Shown: piece by piece, positions 42,896 to 52,342 of the stretch
How positions within the stretch are numbered: the stretch's first letter is position 1
Layout of the letters: each line of letters starts with the position of its first letter
NCBI RefSeq assembly: GCF_947495025.1
Contig: NZ_CANLXG010000002.1
Location: 930,001 to 994,000 of the forward strand
Direction of reading: 5' to 3'
DNA length: 64,000 nucleotides
Source: an uncultured Roseobacter sp.
GTDB lineage: Bacteria > Pseudomonadota > Alphaproteobacteria > Rhodobacterales > Rhodobacteraceae
Notes under the pieces: generated by a model
The model's database searches: none
What the model saw: only the letters and a program-made list of their open reading frames with translations
Told to the model about the DNA's origin: nothing
Program-made: the position numbers and the translations under genes

Positions 42896-43977
42896 GCTTT
42901 CCTCTTCGAGCGTTCGCGCATGGCTTCAGAGAACCTGATTGCTGCTGCTACGGCTTTGTAGTGTTCGGGAGCAATCTCCTGATCAATGTCTGTGGTAGCA
43001 TGCAACGCTCTTGCTGTAGGTGGATCGCTGTGAATTGGCACATCGTTTTCCGCCGCAATTTCGCGGATACGCAGCGCGATTTCGTCAACTCCCTTGGCAA
43101 CGCAGACAGGTGCTTTGCCAGGCTGCCGGTCCCAGCGTAACGCGACAGCATAGTGTGTCGGGTTCACGATGATCACGTCAGCATCAGGGACCTCACCCAT
43201 CATCTGTGAATTTGCAGAAGCCTGTGCCCGTCTTCTGCGTTCCTGTTTCACATAAGGGTCTCCTTCGCTGTTTTTGGTCTCATCCATAATTTCCTTTCTC
43301 GACATGCGGTTTTTTCGAATGTGCTCGAAATGCTGCCAGATCGCATCAATGCCGCCGATCACTCCGGATACGCAGACAACCACAAACAAAAAACTCAGGA
43401 AAATCTCAGAGAGCAGAAGTATGACCATGTGAGGGTTGGAGAATAGAGCGCCAACCATCTCGTTCAGATGTAACCTGAGAAAGATTGCAAGACATGCGGA
43501 ATAGATCAGCAGTTTGACTGTACTGATCAGAAACTGGAAAAGGCCGTTTCGCCCATACTTGTTCTTAGCGTTTGAAATCAGTGAGATTTTAGAAAGCTTT
43601 GGCTTTATTTTTTCAGGTGCGAAGACAATGCCTTTGAGTGCGAACAGGCATACCAGAACGCAGGTGGCGGGTAGCAGAAAAATCGGTGAAATGGCAACAA
43701 CAACGCTCGTCATCAACCCGCCGGCTGGCGCCGCTGCTGCGCCGCTAAAAAACAGCTCGGCCAGTTGTGCGGGCTGGTCGATCATGATTGCCAGGCTGGC
43801 GCCCAGTGCCAGTAAACCTGAACCGCCCGAAAGTACAAATGCCGCAAAAAGACCCGCGTATCCGGCTGCTGTCAGCATCTCCGTTGAGCGCGCGATTTCA
43901 CCTTTACGGCGCGCCTCAAGAAGCTTTTGTGGCGTTGGATCAAAAGACTTTTCGGTATCTTCGTCCTGAGCGCTCAT
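42889..43977 (-). CDS. flhB: Flagellar export switch protein FlhB
   Basis: FlhB controls export specificity together with FliK. The 362-residue protein has four membrane helices (about 35-210) and a cytoplasmic domain with the autocleavage site NPTH at 272-275 (VNPTHYAVALRW). The start DEDTEKSFDPTPQKLLEARRKGEIARS is canonical. It overlaps fliR by four bases upstream and the candidate fliJ downstream. Confidence 0.97.
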   Translation of the reverse strand: MSAQDEDTEKSFDPTPQKLLEARRKGEIARSTEMLTAAGYAGLFAAFVLSGGSGLLALGASLAIMIDQPAQLAELFFSGAAAAPAGGLMTSVVVAISPIFLLPATCVLVCLFALKGIVFAPEKIKPKLSKISLISNAKNKYGRNGLFQFLISTVKLLIYSACLAIFLRLHLNEMVGALFSNPHMVILLLSEIFLSFLFVVVCVSGVIGGIDAIWQHFEHIRKNRMSRKEIMDETKNSEGDPYVKQERRRRAQASANSQMMGEVPDADVIIVNPTHYAVALRWDRQPGKAPVCVAKGVDEIALRIREIAAENDVPIHSDPPTARALHATTDIDQEIAPEHYKAVAAAIRFSEAMRERSKRKAW

Positions 43978-44744
43978 CGCGACCCCCCAAAAGGATCAGA
44001 GAGATAGACATCCATTGCAGCGATCCAGGCAGCAAGTATCGACGGCGCAGCAACCATCAGAAGGATCAATCCACCGGCTGTGATGACCGGTGCACCAACG
44101 AAAGCGACCATCAGTTGCGGCATAGCCTTGTTGATCGCACCGAGAGCCACGTTGTAGATGACGGCCAGAATGATGAAAGGCGCAGCAAGGGTGAAAGCCA
44201 GCGAAAACGCTTTTGCGACCTGACTTACACCCCAGTCCGTCATGTTACTTCCGCTGGCGAACTGGCCAAAAGGCATGAATTCATACGAAATAATGATCAG
44301 CTGCGCTGCCTTGACGTGCAGACCGGTCATAACAGCCAGCGCGAGACCGCCAACAATCAGTATGTAACCCATGGCTGGCAGGGGATCTACTGCGGCGCCA
44401 CCCAGGACCTGGGAAAGAGATGTGGACTGTGCCGCGATAGAACCAGCGGTCTGAAGTGCCAGGACAAACAACCTGAGGCCGAGACCAATGGCCAGTCCGG
44501 CGAAGGTTTCTGACAAGATGATCAGACCAACATCGCCAGGGGTTTCGGGTGGTCCGGTCTGGGGCAGGGCAGGCGCGACCACGAAGGTGAAAGCAATCGC
44601 GATTGCAAGCTTGATCCGGGCCGGTACCGACTGTTCACCGAATGCCGGCAGCACTGAAACCAATGCCCCAACGCGCAAAAAAACGGCAAACCCATGCCAT
44701 AGCTGCGTCGTCAGAAGCGCCAGTAATTCGGCAGAGGCCGTCAC
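43974..44744 (-). CDS. fliR: Flagellar export gate protein FliR
   Basis: The 256-residue integral membrane protein has about six hydrophobic segments and the family patterns FAVFLRVGALVSVLPAFGEQSVPARIKLAIA and FQTAGSIAAQ-type helix. With FliP and FliQ it forms the export channel. Its ATG overlaps the flhA stop by four bases. Confidence 0.95.
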   Translation of the reverse strand: MTASAELLALLTTQLWHGFAVFLRVGALVSVLPAFGEQSVPARIKLAIAIAFTFVVAPALPQTGPPETPGDVGLIILSETFAGLAIGLGLRLFVLALQTAGSIAAQSTSLSQVLGGAAVDPLPAMGYILIVGGLALAVMTGLHVKAAQLIIISYEFMPFGQFASGSNMTDWGVSQVAKAFSLAFTLAAPFIILAVIYNVALGAINKAMPQLMVAFVGAPVITAGGLILLMVAAPSILAAWIAAMDVYLSDPFGGSR

Positions 44745-46822
44745 GCAGCGACTACACCGACAAGAGAGGGTCGGGCATCCAGCCCGATTTCCTCAAACGA
44801 CAGGACAGGATTGCTGATGCCTTTGGCGCGCATCACGGTTCTCAGAAACCGTCTCCTCCTTGTACTTGTGACAACGGCTGCATGGATACCGTTCTCTGTG
44901 GCGTCCTGCAGTTTCCTGGAGACATTTTCAGCAAGCTGATTGAAAAGGTCCGGCGGCAGCGCAATATCGAGGCCGCGGTCTGCCTCCACCTGGTAGGTCG
45001 CAAATGTATCCTCCCATTCGGGTGCAAGCTGGATCAGTGGCAATGTGCCATCGTCACGCCGCATCTCTGCGACGAGCTGAAAGCCAAGACGTTGACGGAC
45101 GTGCTCACATATCGCCTCCGGCTGCGCATTTCGCGCGCGTGCTTCAGCGGTTGCTTCCAGTATCAGAGGCAGATTGCGAATAGAGACAAGTTCATCGAGC
45201 AACAATCGTAATACGGTGTGAAGGACGTCAACCGGAACTTTGTCCGGGATCATCTCATCAAGCAGTTTTCGGTTGGCCTCTGCTCTGGCGGGGTTTGAAA
45301 TATTTACCATCTCGGCCAGAAGACGACGCAGTGATTTCAGCGTAAGCAGGCGGCTGAAATTGCGCTTGACGGTTTCCAGCAGGTGCGTGGCAAGTATCTC
45401 AGCCGGTGTTACGAGGGTCAGACCGTTCAGGGCGGCTTTTTCCTGATCCCGACTGGCGATCCACCGTGCAGGAGCACCATATACCGGCTCCATGGTGTCG
45501 GTGCCGTCTGGCAAGGCCGATACATCTTCAGGCACAAGCGCCAGAACCTGCTCAGGATTTAGCTGGGCTCTGGCTTGCTCGACACCCTGGATTCGCAGAA
45601 TGTACGTTCCGGCCGGCAACGCTGGATTGTCGGTCAGGCGGATTTCCGGGAGTATGAGGCCAAAAACCGACGCTACGTGCGTTCTCATGTTAGCGATACG
45701 CGCGTCCAGACCCGTCCCCGGGTCCAGCACCATATTTACGAGGTCGGGTGCAAATTCGACATGAACGTCGTCAATCTCAAGCACGTCACCGAGTGGTTTT
45801 TCAGCCGGTATATTTACCTCGGGCGCGTCATCGGGCGTTTCGGGCTCTGATTTTTTCCTTCGGTAGAGGAAGTAAGACGCAGTCCCGAGGGCAGTTGCGC
45901 CCAGCAAGAACGGGACAAAAGGCAAACCCGGAAACAACGCAAAGGCAAGCATCAGCACGGCGACCGTTGCGAGCGCAGCGGGGTGTTTGCCAAGCTGGCT
46001 GAAAACAGCAAGGTCGGTTGCCCCGGTTGCCCCGCCGCGAGCCAGAAGCAAAGCCGAGGCAATGGAAATGATAACGGCCGGGATCTGCGAAACGAGACCG
46101 TCGCCGACAGTAAGGATCGCGTAGGTTTCAAATGCCTGCCCGATGGGCATGTCATGGACAGCGATACCCATGATCAGCCCGGCCACAAGATTCAGAAGCG
46201 TAATAAGCAACCCGGCGACTGCATCACCTTTCACAAATTTTGATGCGCCATCAAGGGATCCGAAAAAGGTTGTCTCCTGTTGTTCCTTTTCTCTGCGTTC
46301 CTTAGCCTCCGTATGAGTTATTGCACCGGCGGACATATCACTGTCGATCGCAAGTTGTTTGCCAGGCATGCCATCAAGTGCAAAGCGCGCACCCACTTCT
46401 GCCATCCTTGCCGCGCCTTTGGTGATGACCATGAAGTTCACAATCAGAAGAACGCAGAACACCACAAGCCCAAGAAAAACACTTCCGCCCATCACGAACT
46501 GCGCAAAACTCTCGATGACGTCCCCTGCCGCGTCGGTGCCTGTATGCCCCTCTCCGATAATCAGCTTGGTCGACGATACGTTCAGCGAAAGCCGAAGCAT
46601 AAGCGATGCAAGAAGAATGGTCGGAAATGCGGAGAAATCCAGTGGCCGCTCTATGAAAAGAGTTACCGTGAATATCAGAATGGCGAGGGCGAAAGAAGCT
46701 GCGAGACCCGTATCAAGCACCCAGGCGGGCATAGGCAAAATCATCATGACAATGACTGCCATCAGCGCTACGGCCAGCATAATTGTTGGATTCAGAAAGG
46801 CTTTGAAACTCAGGTTTTGCAT
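44741..46822 (-). CDS. flhA: Flagellar export gate protein FlhA
   Basis: The 693-residue protein has eight predicted N-terminal membrane helices (about 10-320), the conserved FHIPEP-region loop (GARFALDGMPGKQLAIDSDMSAG) and a large cytoplasmic domain that docks export substrates. Length is standard. It lies seven bases after the transglycosylase gene in the long leftward operon. Confidence 0.97.
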   Translation of the reverse strand: MQNLSFKAFLNPTIMLAVALMAVIVMMILPMPAWVLDTGLAASFALAILIFTVTLFIERPLDFSAFPTILLASLMLRLSLNVSSTKLIIGEGHTGTDAAGDVIESFAQFVMGGSVFLGLVVFCVLLIVNFMVITKGAARMAEVGARFALDGMPGKQLAIDSDMSAGAITHTEAKERREKEQQETTFFGSLDGASKFVKGDAVAGLLITLLNLVAGLIMGIAVHDMPIGQAFETYAILTVGDGLVSQIPAVIISIASALLLARGGATGATDLAVFSQLGKHPAALATVAVLMLAFALFPGLPFVPFLLGATALGTASYFLYRRKKSEPETPDDAPEVNIPAEKPLGDVLEIDDVHVEFAPDLVNMVLDPGTGLDARIANMRTHVASVFGLILPEIRLTDNPALPAGTYILRIQGVEQARAQLNPEQVLALVPEDVSALPDGTDTMEPVYGAPARWIASRDQEKAALNGLTLVTPAEILATHLLETVKRNFSRLLTLKSLRRLLAEMVNISNPARAEANRKLLDEMIPDKVPVDVLHTVLRLLLDELVSIRNLPLILEATAEARARNAQPEAICEHVRQRLGFQLVAEMRRDDGTLPLIQLAPEWEDTFATYQVEADRGLDIALPPDLFNQLAENVSRKLQDATENGIHAAVVTSTRRRRFLRTVMRAKGISNPVLSFEEIGLDARPSLVGVVAA

Positions 46823-46829
46823 TTCGCTC

Positions 46830-47528
46830 TCAGTTATTGCCTGTGGAGAAAAGACTGGTTGCCGTGCCGGTAACCGAGGGCACGAGCGATCCGATGCCGG
46901 AAGATTCCGAGGCTGGTTTCAGAAACGGAAAATTGTTGGTCCGGGTTTGCGAGTTACGGGTCGCCGGGCGGTCGCCGGGTAAGGAAGCGAGTATTCGATT
47001 GTAGCGGTTTAGGTACTTTTCAGCATGTTGTGGTGTGCGCGAGTGGAATTTTCCAACGGCTTCGTTCCAGTCGCCGGTTTCGAAAAACAACTGGCTGAGG
47101 AAACGAGCGGCATACGCGGCATTAGCAGTCGGATCGATCATTTCGCTGATCGTTCCGAACTGATCGCCATGCCAGTGAAGGTTAATCTGAAAACACCCGA
47201 CGTCTATCAAAGTTTCACCGGATTCTATTTCTGCCCGCACAAAGGAAAGAGCTTCAGTTCTAGAGCTAAACCAGCGCCCATCACCGGCTACATTGACTGT
47301 CCATGGCCATGCGGAAAACGTGCCATCCCGGGTTCTGCCACTCTCCGTTCTGGCAATAGCCTTCAGCACCTGAAGGGGTACACCAGAACTGGCTGCGGCC
47401 TCGGTTGATGCAGCATCGCAGATGTTCTCTTGATCGTGGTATCCTGCGGATGCCTGCAGTTCCGTAGGGCTGAGCAAAAAAACCGCAAAGGCAATTTTTG
47501 TAACCTGCAAATATTCAAAGGCAACCAT
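46830..47528 (-). CDS. Flagellar-cluster lytic transglycosylase (SltF-like)
   Basis: The protein has a signal peptide (VAFEYLQVTKIAFAVFLLSP) and an SLT-like lysozyme domain (about 35-185), with the catalytic Glu in LKAIARTESGR and the DVGCFQINLHWH and NAAYAARFLSQLF motifs. The last 40 residues are disordered. ATG 47528 gives 232 residues and a good signal peptide; ATG 47567 adds 13 residues but has no ribosome site. Rhodobacter sphaeroides SltF, encoded in a flagellar cluster, opens peptidoglycan for the rod. Here FlgJ lacks its muramidase part, so this enzyme is the probable replacement. Confidence 0.85.
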   Translation of the reverse strand: MVAFEYLQVTKIAFAVFLLSPTELQASAGYHDQENICDAASTEAAASSGVPLQVLKAIARTESGRTRDGTFSAWPWTVNVAGDGRWFSSRTEALSFVRAEIESGETLIDVGCFQINLHWHGDQFGTISEMIDPTANAAYAARFLSQLFFETGDWNEAVGKFHSRTPQHAEKYLNRYNRILASLPGDRPATRNSQTRTNNFPFLKPASESSGIGSLVPSVTGTATSLFSTGNN

Positions 47529-47629
47529 CGGGTATCCAAGCTGTGTTTCGTTCTGAAACTCACACATGCTTAGATGAGGATGGTTTAATTTGAGTAACCA
47601 GAGTCTGTAAAAAAAACCGAACTTCTGAT

Positions 47630-49882
47630 TTAGTTTTCGGCTGTCAGTGCCGTGCCTTCAAGCAGGTTTCTGATGGCAGTTCTGGTTTCCTCAGTGGTAT
47701 AGAGTACATTTTCGGCCTGGCCAATAATGCTGTCAGACGGTTCTGTTCCATCCGCGACAAGTCTGCTGGCTTCTCTGACAGGACCGAAAACCGGCGTGTC
47801 GCTTTCAATGAGGTCCGACCAGTTTTTTGCCAGCCAGGCTGCTTCGGCGGCGGATGTTCTGTTTTCCAGCTCCAGGAAAGTTTCACGTGCTTCGGACAAC
47901 CGACCGGCTTCGAACTGTGCCTGTGCGAGGATTTGCATCTCCACACTGTCCCTCGGGGTTGCAAGCAGCTGGATGGCAGCTTCCGGGTTCCCCGTTTTGA
48001 GTTCGATTTTTGCCGACAGAGATCTGTGTTGCTCAGTGTTGAAATCGCCTTCTACGACTTCAAGCGCTGACAGCGACAATTCCGGGAAGCCAAGCTCAAC
48101 GAGCCTGTCAGCCAGGAGTCTGGCCGCGCCGGGCGCAACGAAACTTGGCGTCGAATCAAACTCTGACAAAAAATACTGCAAGAATTCGAAGTCAGATGCC
48201 CTTTCCGCCAGATTTGAAAAAACACTGCTTCGGATTGTGAGCATCTGGCGATCAGACGCATTAAGACTGTTGATTATTTCAAACGCAGATTCGAATTTGC
48301 CAGCTTGTGCTTTTGCATGGGCCAGAGCAATTTCTACGTCTTCTGACGCCTCGGTCTGGCGGAGTTCAAAAGCATAAGCTTCCAGAGTACTCATGAGGTC
48401 TGCAGGAACAGGTTTGTCTGAAGAGAGAATCGAATTGACGAGAGCGACGACGGCCGCGGGAGATTCGTCATTGCTTTCATCTACCGCTGCGCGAAGTGCT
48501 TTCTCTGCTTCATCTATTCGACCTTGCGACTGCAGGATGATGGACCTTGGGATGGAACCGGATGTGTCATCCTGCCCGGTCACCTGTTCTGTGTTGCGCA
48601 ATACGATTGAAGCGGTATCGATTTCGTCGGCATCGACAAGGATCTTTCCAAAAACGGGTCCGAGATGGGCGCGAAGGTGCGGGGGAAGTTTGAAAAATGC
48701 TTCAACAAGCGAGCCTGTATCCGAAGTATTTTCCGAAGGGAGGGTTCCGCCAGCAAACACAGCCCAAAGCGCAACAGGTGCTTCGCAGGCGCCGAAAAGA
48801 TGAGCAATCCGCAAATTCCTGAAATCAGACTGATCAACAATACCCGACAAATCAAACAACTCTGGGTACTGTTCAGATTTGTCGGACATAGTAAGCGTCT
48901 GGCGTGCTTCGGCGCCAAAACCCAAAAAAATGTATAGTCTTGCAAGCGCCAGTGCCGCTTCATCATCAAGCATACCGGTGTCGCCAAACAGTCTTTCCCG
49001 CGCGAAGCTGATCTGTGCTGGGGCCGGTTCGTCGGTTCCCCAACTTGCGACATCGAGTCGGTCCGGTCTGAGACAATTCTGCTCCAACAGATTTTTGACT
49101 GCACGCAAACCCTGATCCGGGATGTCTCCACTGGAGCTTACGCGGAGGTTCCCGGTAGTATCGTCTGTTTTTGGTTTTCTTGCAGAAGAATCGAAAATCA
49201 GGTCACTATTGGGCGGATCAGGTTCCTGATTTCCCGACATCAGAGGGTCACCACTCCCCTCCAGAATTCCGTTTGCTATTGCTTCGCCAATACGCAGTGA
49301 AAGTGCGGATTGAGTTTGTTGTCTGACGGCTGCTGACTCATCGGCTGTCTGTTCTTGAGCCGGGTTTGCAACTTCTGGGATTGCAATAGCCTCAGTTGGG
49401 GATTGACCCGCACCAGGCCGGGACCACAGAAGATCACCAAATCCGAATGCGCTTTCGAACTGTGGTCGCTCCACAATCGGTTCTGACTGTTCAGGATCTG
49501 CAGAACCTGTTTCTTCAGGCAGGGGAGGTCCGTCCTTGACATCGATGATCAGATAACTGCCTTGCTCAAAAAATGCTGTGACAGGACAATCGCAGTTCAG
49601 GGTCAGTGATAATTTCGACGTGTCGGAAGTCACGGACCCGAGCCGGTCTCTTGGAATGATTGAAAACGTTCGTGAGGTATCAAACCCGTCATCGTGACCG
49701 GTGACTGAAATTGTATAGGCTCCGGACTCGCCGTCGAGTTGCCATGAAGTTTCTTCGGGCAGCTCCATAACAAGGCGGGTAAAATCTTCGTGTTCACCCG
49801 CCAGAACTGAAATCGGCTCCGCCTGTGATGCCGTGGCGCTTGCGAAACACAGCGCGACAAAGATGTTCTGCCTGCTGTTCAT
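47630..49882 (-). CDS. Uncharacterised periplasmic helical-repeat protein coupled to motA (orf750)
   Basis: The 750-residue protein has a signal peptide (1-21, ending SQA-E). A beta-rich N-terminal domain (about 25-120; HEDFTRLVMELPEETSWQLDG, SLTLNCDCPVTAF, SYLIIDVKDG) resembles AMIN-type domains. A Pro/Ser/Asp-rich linker runs to about 240, then a long helical, TPR-like region to the end (EKALRAAVDES, GRLSEARETFLELEN). It overlaps motA by four bases and precedes sltF. A rhizobial analogue by position and type is MotC, a periplasmic protein that works with MotB; sequence identity is not implied. It is probably a motor accessory. Confidence 0.75.
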   Translation of the reverse strand: MNSRQNIFVALCFASATASQAEPISVLAGEHEDFTRLVMELPEETSWQLDGESGAYTISVTGHDDGFDTSRTFSIIPRDRLGSVTSDTSKLSLTLNCDCPVTAFFEQGSYLIIDVKDGPPLPEETGSADPEQSEPIVERPQFESAFGFGDLLWSRPGAGQSPTEAIAIPEVANPAQEQTADESAAVRQQTQSALSLRIGEAIANGILEGSGDPLMSGNQEPDPPNSDLIFDSSARKPKTDDTTGNLRVSSSGDIPDQGLRAVKNLLEQNCLRPDRLDVASWGTDEPAPAQISFARERLFGDTGMLDDEAALALARLYIFLGFGAEARQTLTMSDKSEQYPELFDLSGIVDQSDFRNLRIAHLFGACEAPVALWAVFAGGTLPSENTSDTGSLVEAFFKLPPHLRAHLGPVFGKILVDADEIDTASIVLRNTEQVTGQDDTSGSIPRSIILQSQGRIDEAEKALRAAVDESNDESPAAVVALVNSILSSDKPVPADLMSTLEAYAFELRQTEASEDVEIALAHAKAQAGKFESAFEIINSLNASDRQMLTIRSSVFSNLAERASDFEFLQYFLSEFDSTPSFVAPGAARLLADRLVELGFPELSLSALEVVEGDFNTEQHRSLSAKIELKTGNPEAAIQLLATPRDSVEMQILAQAQFEAGRLSEARETFLELENRTSAAEAAWLAKNWSDLIESDTPVFGPVREASRLVADGTEPSDSIIGQAENVLYTTEETRTAIRNLLEGTALTAEN

Positions 49883-50748
49883 GCCGCATTCTGCTTAACG
49901 GATTTAAGAGCTTCTTCGAGTTCTGAAAAACTTGGACGGCAATGCGATGGTGTATTCTGACGACCCACTTCGATGCAGATATTTGTTGCATGCGCGTGAA
50001 GATTTGCGACGAGGACCTCGCGTATCAGCTGGTAAAAATGCCCGTCTTCCTCGGTGACGGTTTTCACTTTGGCTGCGAATGGTCCGACCAGACAGTACGC
50101 GAGGAATACACCCAGAAAAGTCCCGACCAGAGCGCCACCGATGAGCTTGCCCAGAACCTCAGGCGGCTGATCAATCGATCCCATGGTTTTGATGATCCCC
50201 AGGACCGCCGCAACAATCCCAAGAGCAGGCAGCCCGTCAGCGAGGTTTTGCAGGGCATGGCTTGAATGCAGAGCGTGATGTAGATTCGCTTCAATTCGCT
50301 TTTCCAGAACTTCTTCGACCTGATGTGGATCGTCGTAGTTCATTGAGGCGGAACGAAGGGTATCGCAGATCAGCGCGATCGCCTCTTTGTCGGCCAGAAT
50401 TTTTGGATATTTGGAAAAAATTGAAGAATCGTCCGGTGCTTCAATATGTTCTTCGATCGCAACCGGGTTTTGACGCGCCAGCCGGATAAGCTCGAACAAA
50501 AGGCACAGGAGATCCCGGTAGTCCGAATGCTTCCACTTGGGACCCTTGAACACCCGTCCCATATCTTTGGCGGTATGCTTGACTGCGGACATGTCATTGC
50601 TGATCAGAAACGCTCCCATAGCGGCGCCGCCAATCATCATCATCTCAAAAGGGAGAGCCTTAAGCACGATTCCCATTTTGCCGCCGGCAAGCAGATAGCC
50701 ACCGAAAACCATAGCAAAAATCGTGATTATTCCGATAATTCCAATCAT
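49879..50748 (-). CDS. motA: Flagellar motor stator protein MotA
   Basis: MotA forms the proton channel and torque generator with MotB. The 289-residue protein has four membrane helices (about 3-25, 32-50, 165-190 and 200-225) with GLPALGIVAAVLGIIKTMG and GALVGTFLGVFLAYCLVGP, typical of the alphaproteobacterial type. GAGGG lies six bases before ATG 50748. motB is 10 kb away in the same cluster. It is preceded by motE and translationally coupled to orf750. Confidence 0.96.
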   Translation of the reverse strand: MIGIIGIITIFAMVFGGYLLAGGKMGIVLKALPFEMMMIGGAAMGAFLISNDMSAVKHTAKDMGRVFKGPKWKHSDYRDLLCLLFELIRLARQNPVAIEEHIEAPDDSSIFSKYPKILADKEAIALICDTLRSASMNYDDPHQVEEVLEKRIEANLHHALHSSHALQNLADGLPALGIVAAVLGIIKTMGSIDQPPEVLGKLIGGALVGTFLGVFLAYCLVGPFAAKVKTVTEEDGHFYQLIREVLVANLHAHATNICIEVGRQNTPSHCRPSFSELEEALKSVKQNAA

Positions 50749-50814
50749 AGCTACCCTCAGAACCAGTTACGCCGGTATCATTGCAGAATGAGGTTAAGAA
50801 AGGATATCGCGAGC

Positions 50815-51408
50815 TCAGCCGCGCGGCAGATTAGCATTTCGACCCGCCAGAATGACGCTTATTGTATAGGCTTTTTCCGGGGACAGGCTTGTCATTACGC
50901 CGGCTGCTGCGTCAGGCCGCATCCGGCCGAGAAAACCAGCTGCAAAAGCCGGTTCCATTTCTTCGAAAAGCGCCGCGGCGTCTTTGGGCTTCATATTCTC
51001 GTAGACAGCAGTCAGTCGTGCAATATCGTCTTCAGCGGCTGTATCCGCAACCGCCATGAGAGACTTCAGTGACTGCTCTGCCTGTTCAAGTTCCTGAAGC
51101 CGCTTTTCGATTTCTTCATTGGCAACCGTCAGTGCTTTCTCGCGGATTGCCATTTTTCGCTCCATTTCAGAGAGCTTCTCTTCGCGGTTCTGGAAGGCCT
51201 GCAGCATCACGACCATAGTTTCTTCGTCGGCAACTGGCGCTGCCGGAGCGCTTGTCTCCGTCACCTGCGCTGGTTCTGCGATCTGTGCTTCTACGGCTAC
51301 AGCCTGGCCTGCGCCCATACCGACACGGATTGCCGCCGATCCAAGAAAGAGAAAACAGATCAGCAGAACGGAACCTTTACCACTTTTTCTGGAAAACAGC
51401 TTTTTCAT
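50815..51408 (-). CDS. motE: MotE-like flagellar motility protein
   Basis: The 197-residue protein has an N-terminal membrane anchor or signal (GSVLLICFLFLGSAAIRV), an Ala/Pro-rich linker, a coiled coil (about 80-125; REEKLSEMERKMAIREKALTVA) and a C-terminal MgtE_N-like domain (LTAVYENMKPKDAAALFEEM, AAGFLGRMRPDAAAGVMTSL). In Sinorhizobium MotE is a chaperone for periplasmic MotC. Its start overlaps orf128 by four bases, and motA follows after 66 bases. Confidence 0.85.
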   Translation of the reverse strand: MKKLFSRKSGKGSVLLICFLFLGSAAIRVGMGAGQAVAVEAQIAEPAQVTETSAPAAPVADEETMVVMLQAFQNREEKLSEMERKMAIREKALTVANEEIEKRLQELEQAEQSLKSLMAVADTAAEDDIARLTAVYENMKPKDAAALFEEMEPAFAAGFLGRMRPDAAAGVMTSLSPEKAYTISVILAGRNANLPRG

Positions 51409-51791
51409 TGTTGTGTCACCGCCGCGCGATGCCTGACAAACATTGGCTCACCCCCGGCTTGCGTAACAGGCGCAACCGGAGCAGGCCGTTCGCCCGTTAC
51501 CGGAATTTCCGGAATGTCGTGCATTGACGCCATCTGCAATTCAAGGCGCTGTGCCATTGCTTCGGCCCGCGACGTCAGATCGGTCAGAGTGTCGGCTGAG
51601 GTTGACGCCGTTGCCTGGGCAGTCTCAAGCGTTCTGGTCAGGTCATCAACCTGTGCTGAAAGAACCGCAACAGCACCCCCTACACCTTTTTCAAGGTCGT
51701 TGAACCGGTTAAGCCGTCTCCCGAGTATGTAGCAGTATATGGCTGCGCCAAGCGCACCCGCACCAAGAAAGATATCTGCGATCAGTTCCAT
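51405..51791 (-). CDS. Uncharacterised membrane-anchored coiled-coil protein (orf128)
   Basis: The 128-residue protein has one N-terminal membrane helix (ADIFLGAGALGAAIYCYIL), a helical coiled-coil stretch (about 35-90; LSAQVDDLTRTLETAQATAS, LTDLTSRAEAMAQRLELQM) and a Pro/Val-rich tail. No known domain is recognised. AAGGAG precedes ATG 51791 by six bases, and the end overlaps motE by four. Its place between fliL2 and motE in a stator operon suggests a motor or stator assembly role. Confidence 0.7.
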   Translation of the reverse strand: MELIADIFLGAGALGAAIYCYILGRRLNRFNDLEKGVGGAVAVLSAQVDDLTRTLETAQATASTSADTLTDLTSRAEAMAQRLELQMASMHDIPEIPVTGERPAPVAPVTQAGGEPMFVRHRAAVTQQ

Positions 51792-51801
51792 CTCTGTCTC
51801 C

Positions 51802-52296
51802 TTACTGAAGCACGAATTCCATGACGAGAAGGTCGGTCACCTTGCCCGGTCCCACAACAATCTGAACGCGACGCAACATCTGCGAGCGCAGCTTTGTCAG
51901 CGCTGCAGCTTCCTCTAGGTCGCGCAGTTCAACGGCCCGCAGGTACGTATTGAGTACGTCCACCACGCGGGGCATGAGAAGGCTCACTTCTTCGGCATAT
52001 TTCTTGTTTACTTCCAGTTCGCCACGAAACCGCAGGTACTGGTTCGAACTGTGGGCCGGCAATGAGATCATAAGTTGATCCATTGGAAGAAAAGCGACTG
52101 TCGGTTCGGACTTTTCCTCGTCCTCAGGCTCGGCCGCTTTCTCCAGTCCGCCCGATTCGAACCCTGGAATCAGACCGGACTGTGCTGCAAGAAAACCACC
52201 CCCACCGCCTACAACGGCAAGCACGAGTCCAATAACCAGAGGCATTTTGGACGATTTTTCTTCAACTGGTACTTCATCGGCTGTTGCGTCGGCCAT
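51802..52296 (-). CDS. fliL: Flagellar basal body-associated protein FliL (FliL2)
   Basis: The 164-residue protein has a cytoplasmic N-terminus, one membrane helix (MPLVIGLVLAVVGGGGGFLAA), an acidic linker and the classical FliL periplasmic domain (YLRFRGELEVNKKYAEEVSLLMPRVVDVLNTYLRA, VLIMEFVLQ-type C-terminus reading TDLLVMEFVLQ). FliL forms rings around stators and supports torque. GGAGG precedes its ATG. It is the first gene of the leftward ten-gene operon and is divergent from fliF. Confidence 0.93.
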   Translation of the reverse strand: MADATADEVPVEEKSSKMPLVIGLVLAVVGGGGGFLAAQSGLIPGFESGGLEKAAEPEDEEKSEPTVAFLPMDQLMISLPAHSSNQYLRFRGELEVNKKYAEEVSLLMPRVVDVLNTYLRAVELRDLEEAAALTKLRSQMLRRVQIVVGPGKVTDLLVMEFVLQ

Positions 52297-52342
52297 GTCG
52301 CCTCCATCTTTGCTGTCGAAATCTGTTATAGACGCGATTGCA

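Noticed and set aside
49895..49915. CTTAA-N5-TTAAG palindrome taken as a CtrA site
   Set aside because: The half-site spacing is 5, not 7, and it lies inside the motA coding end.
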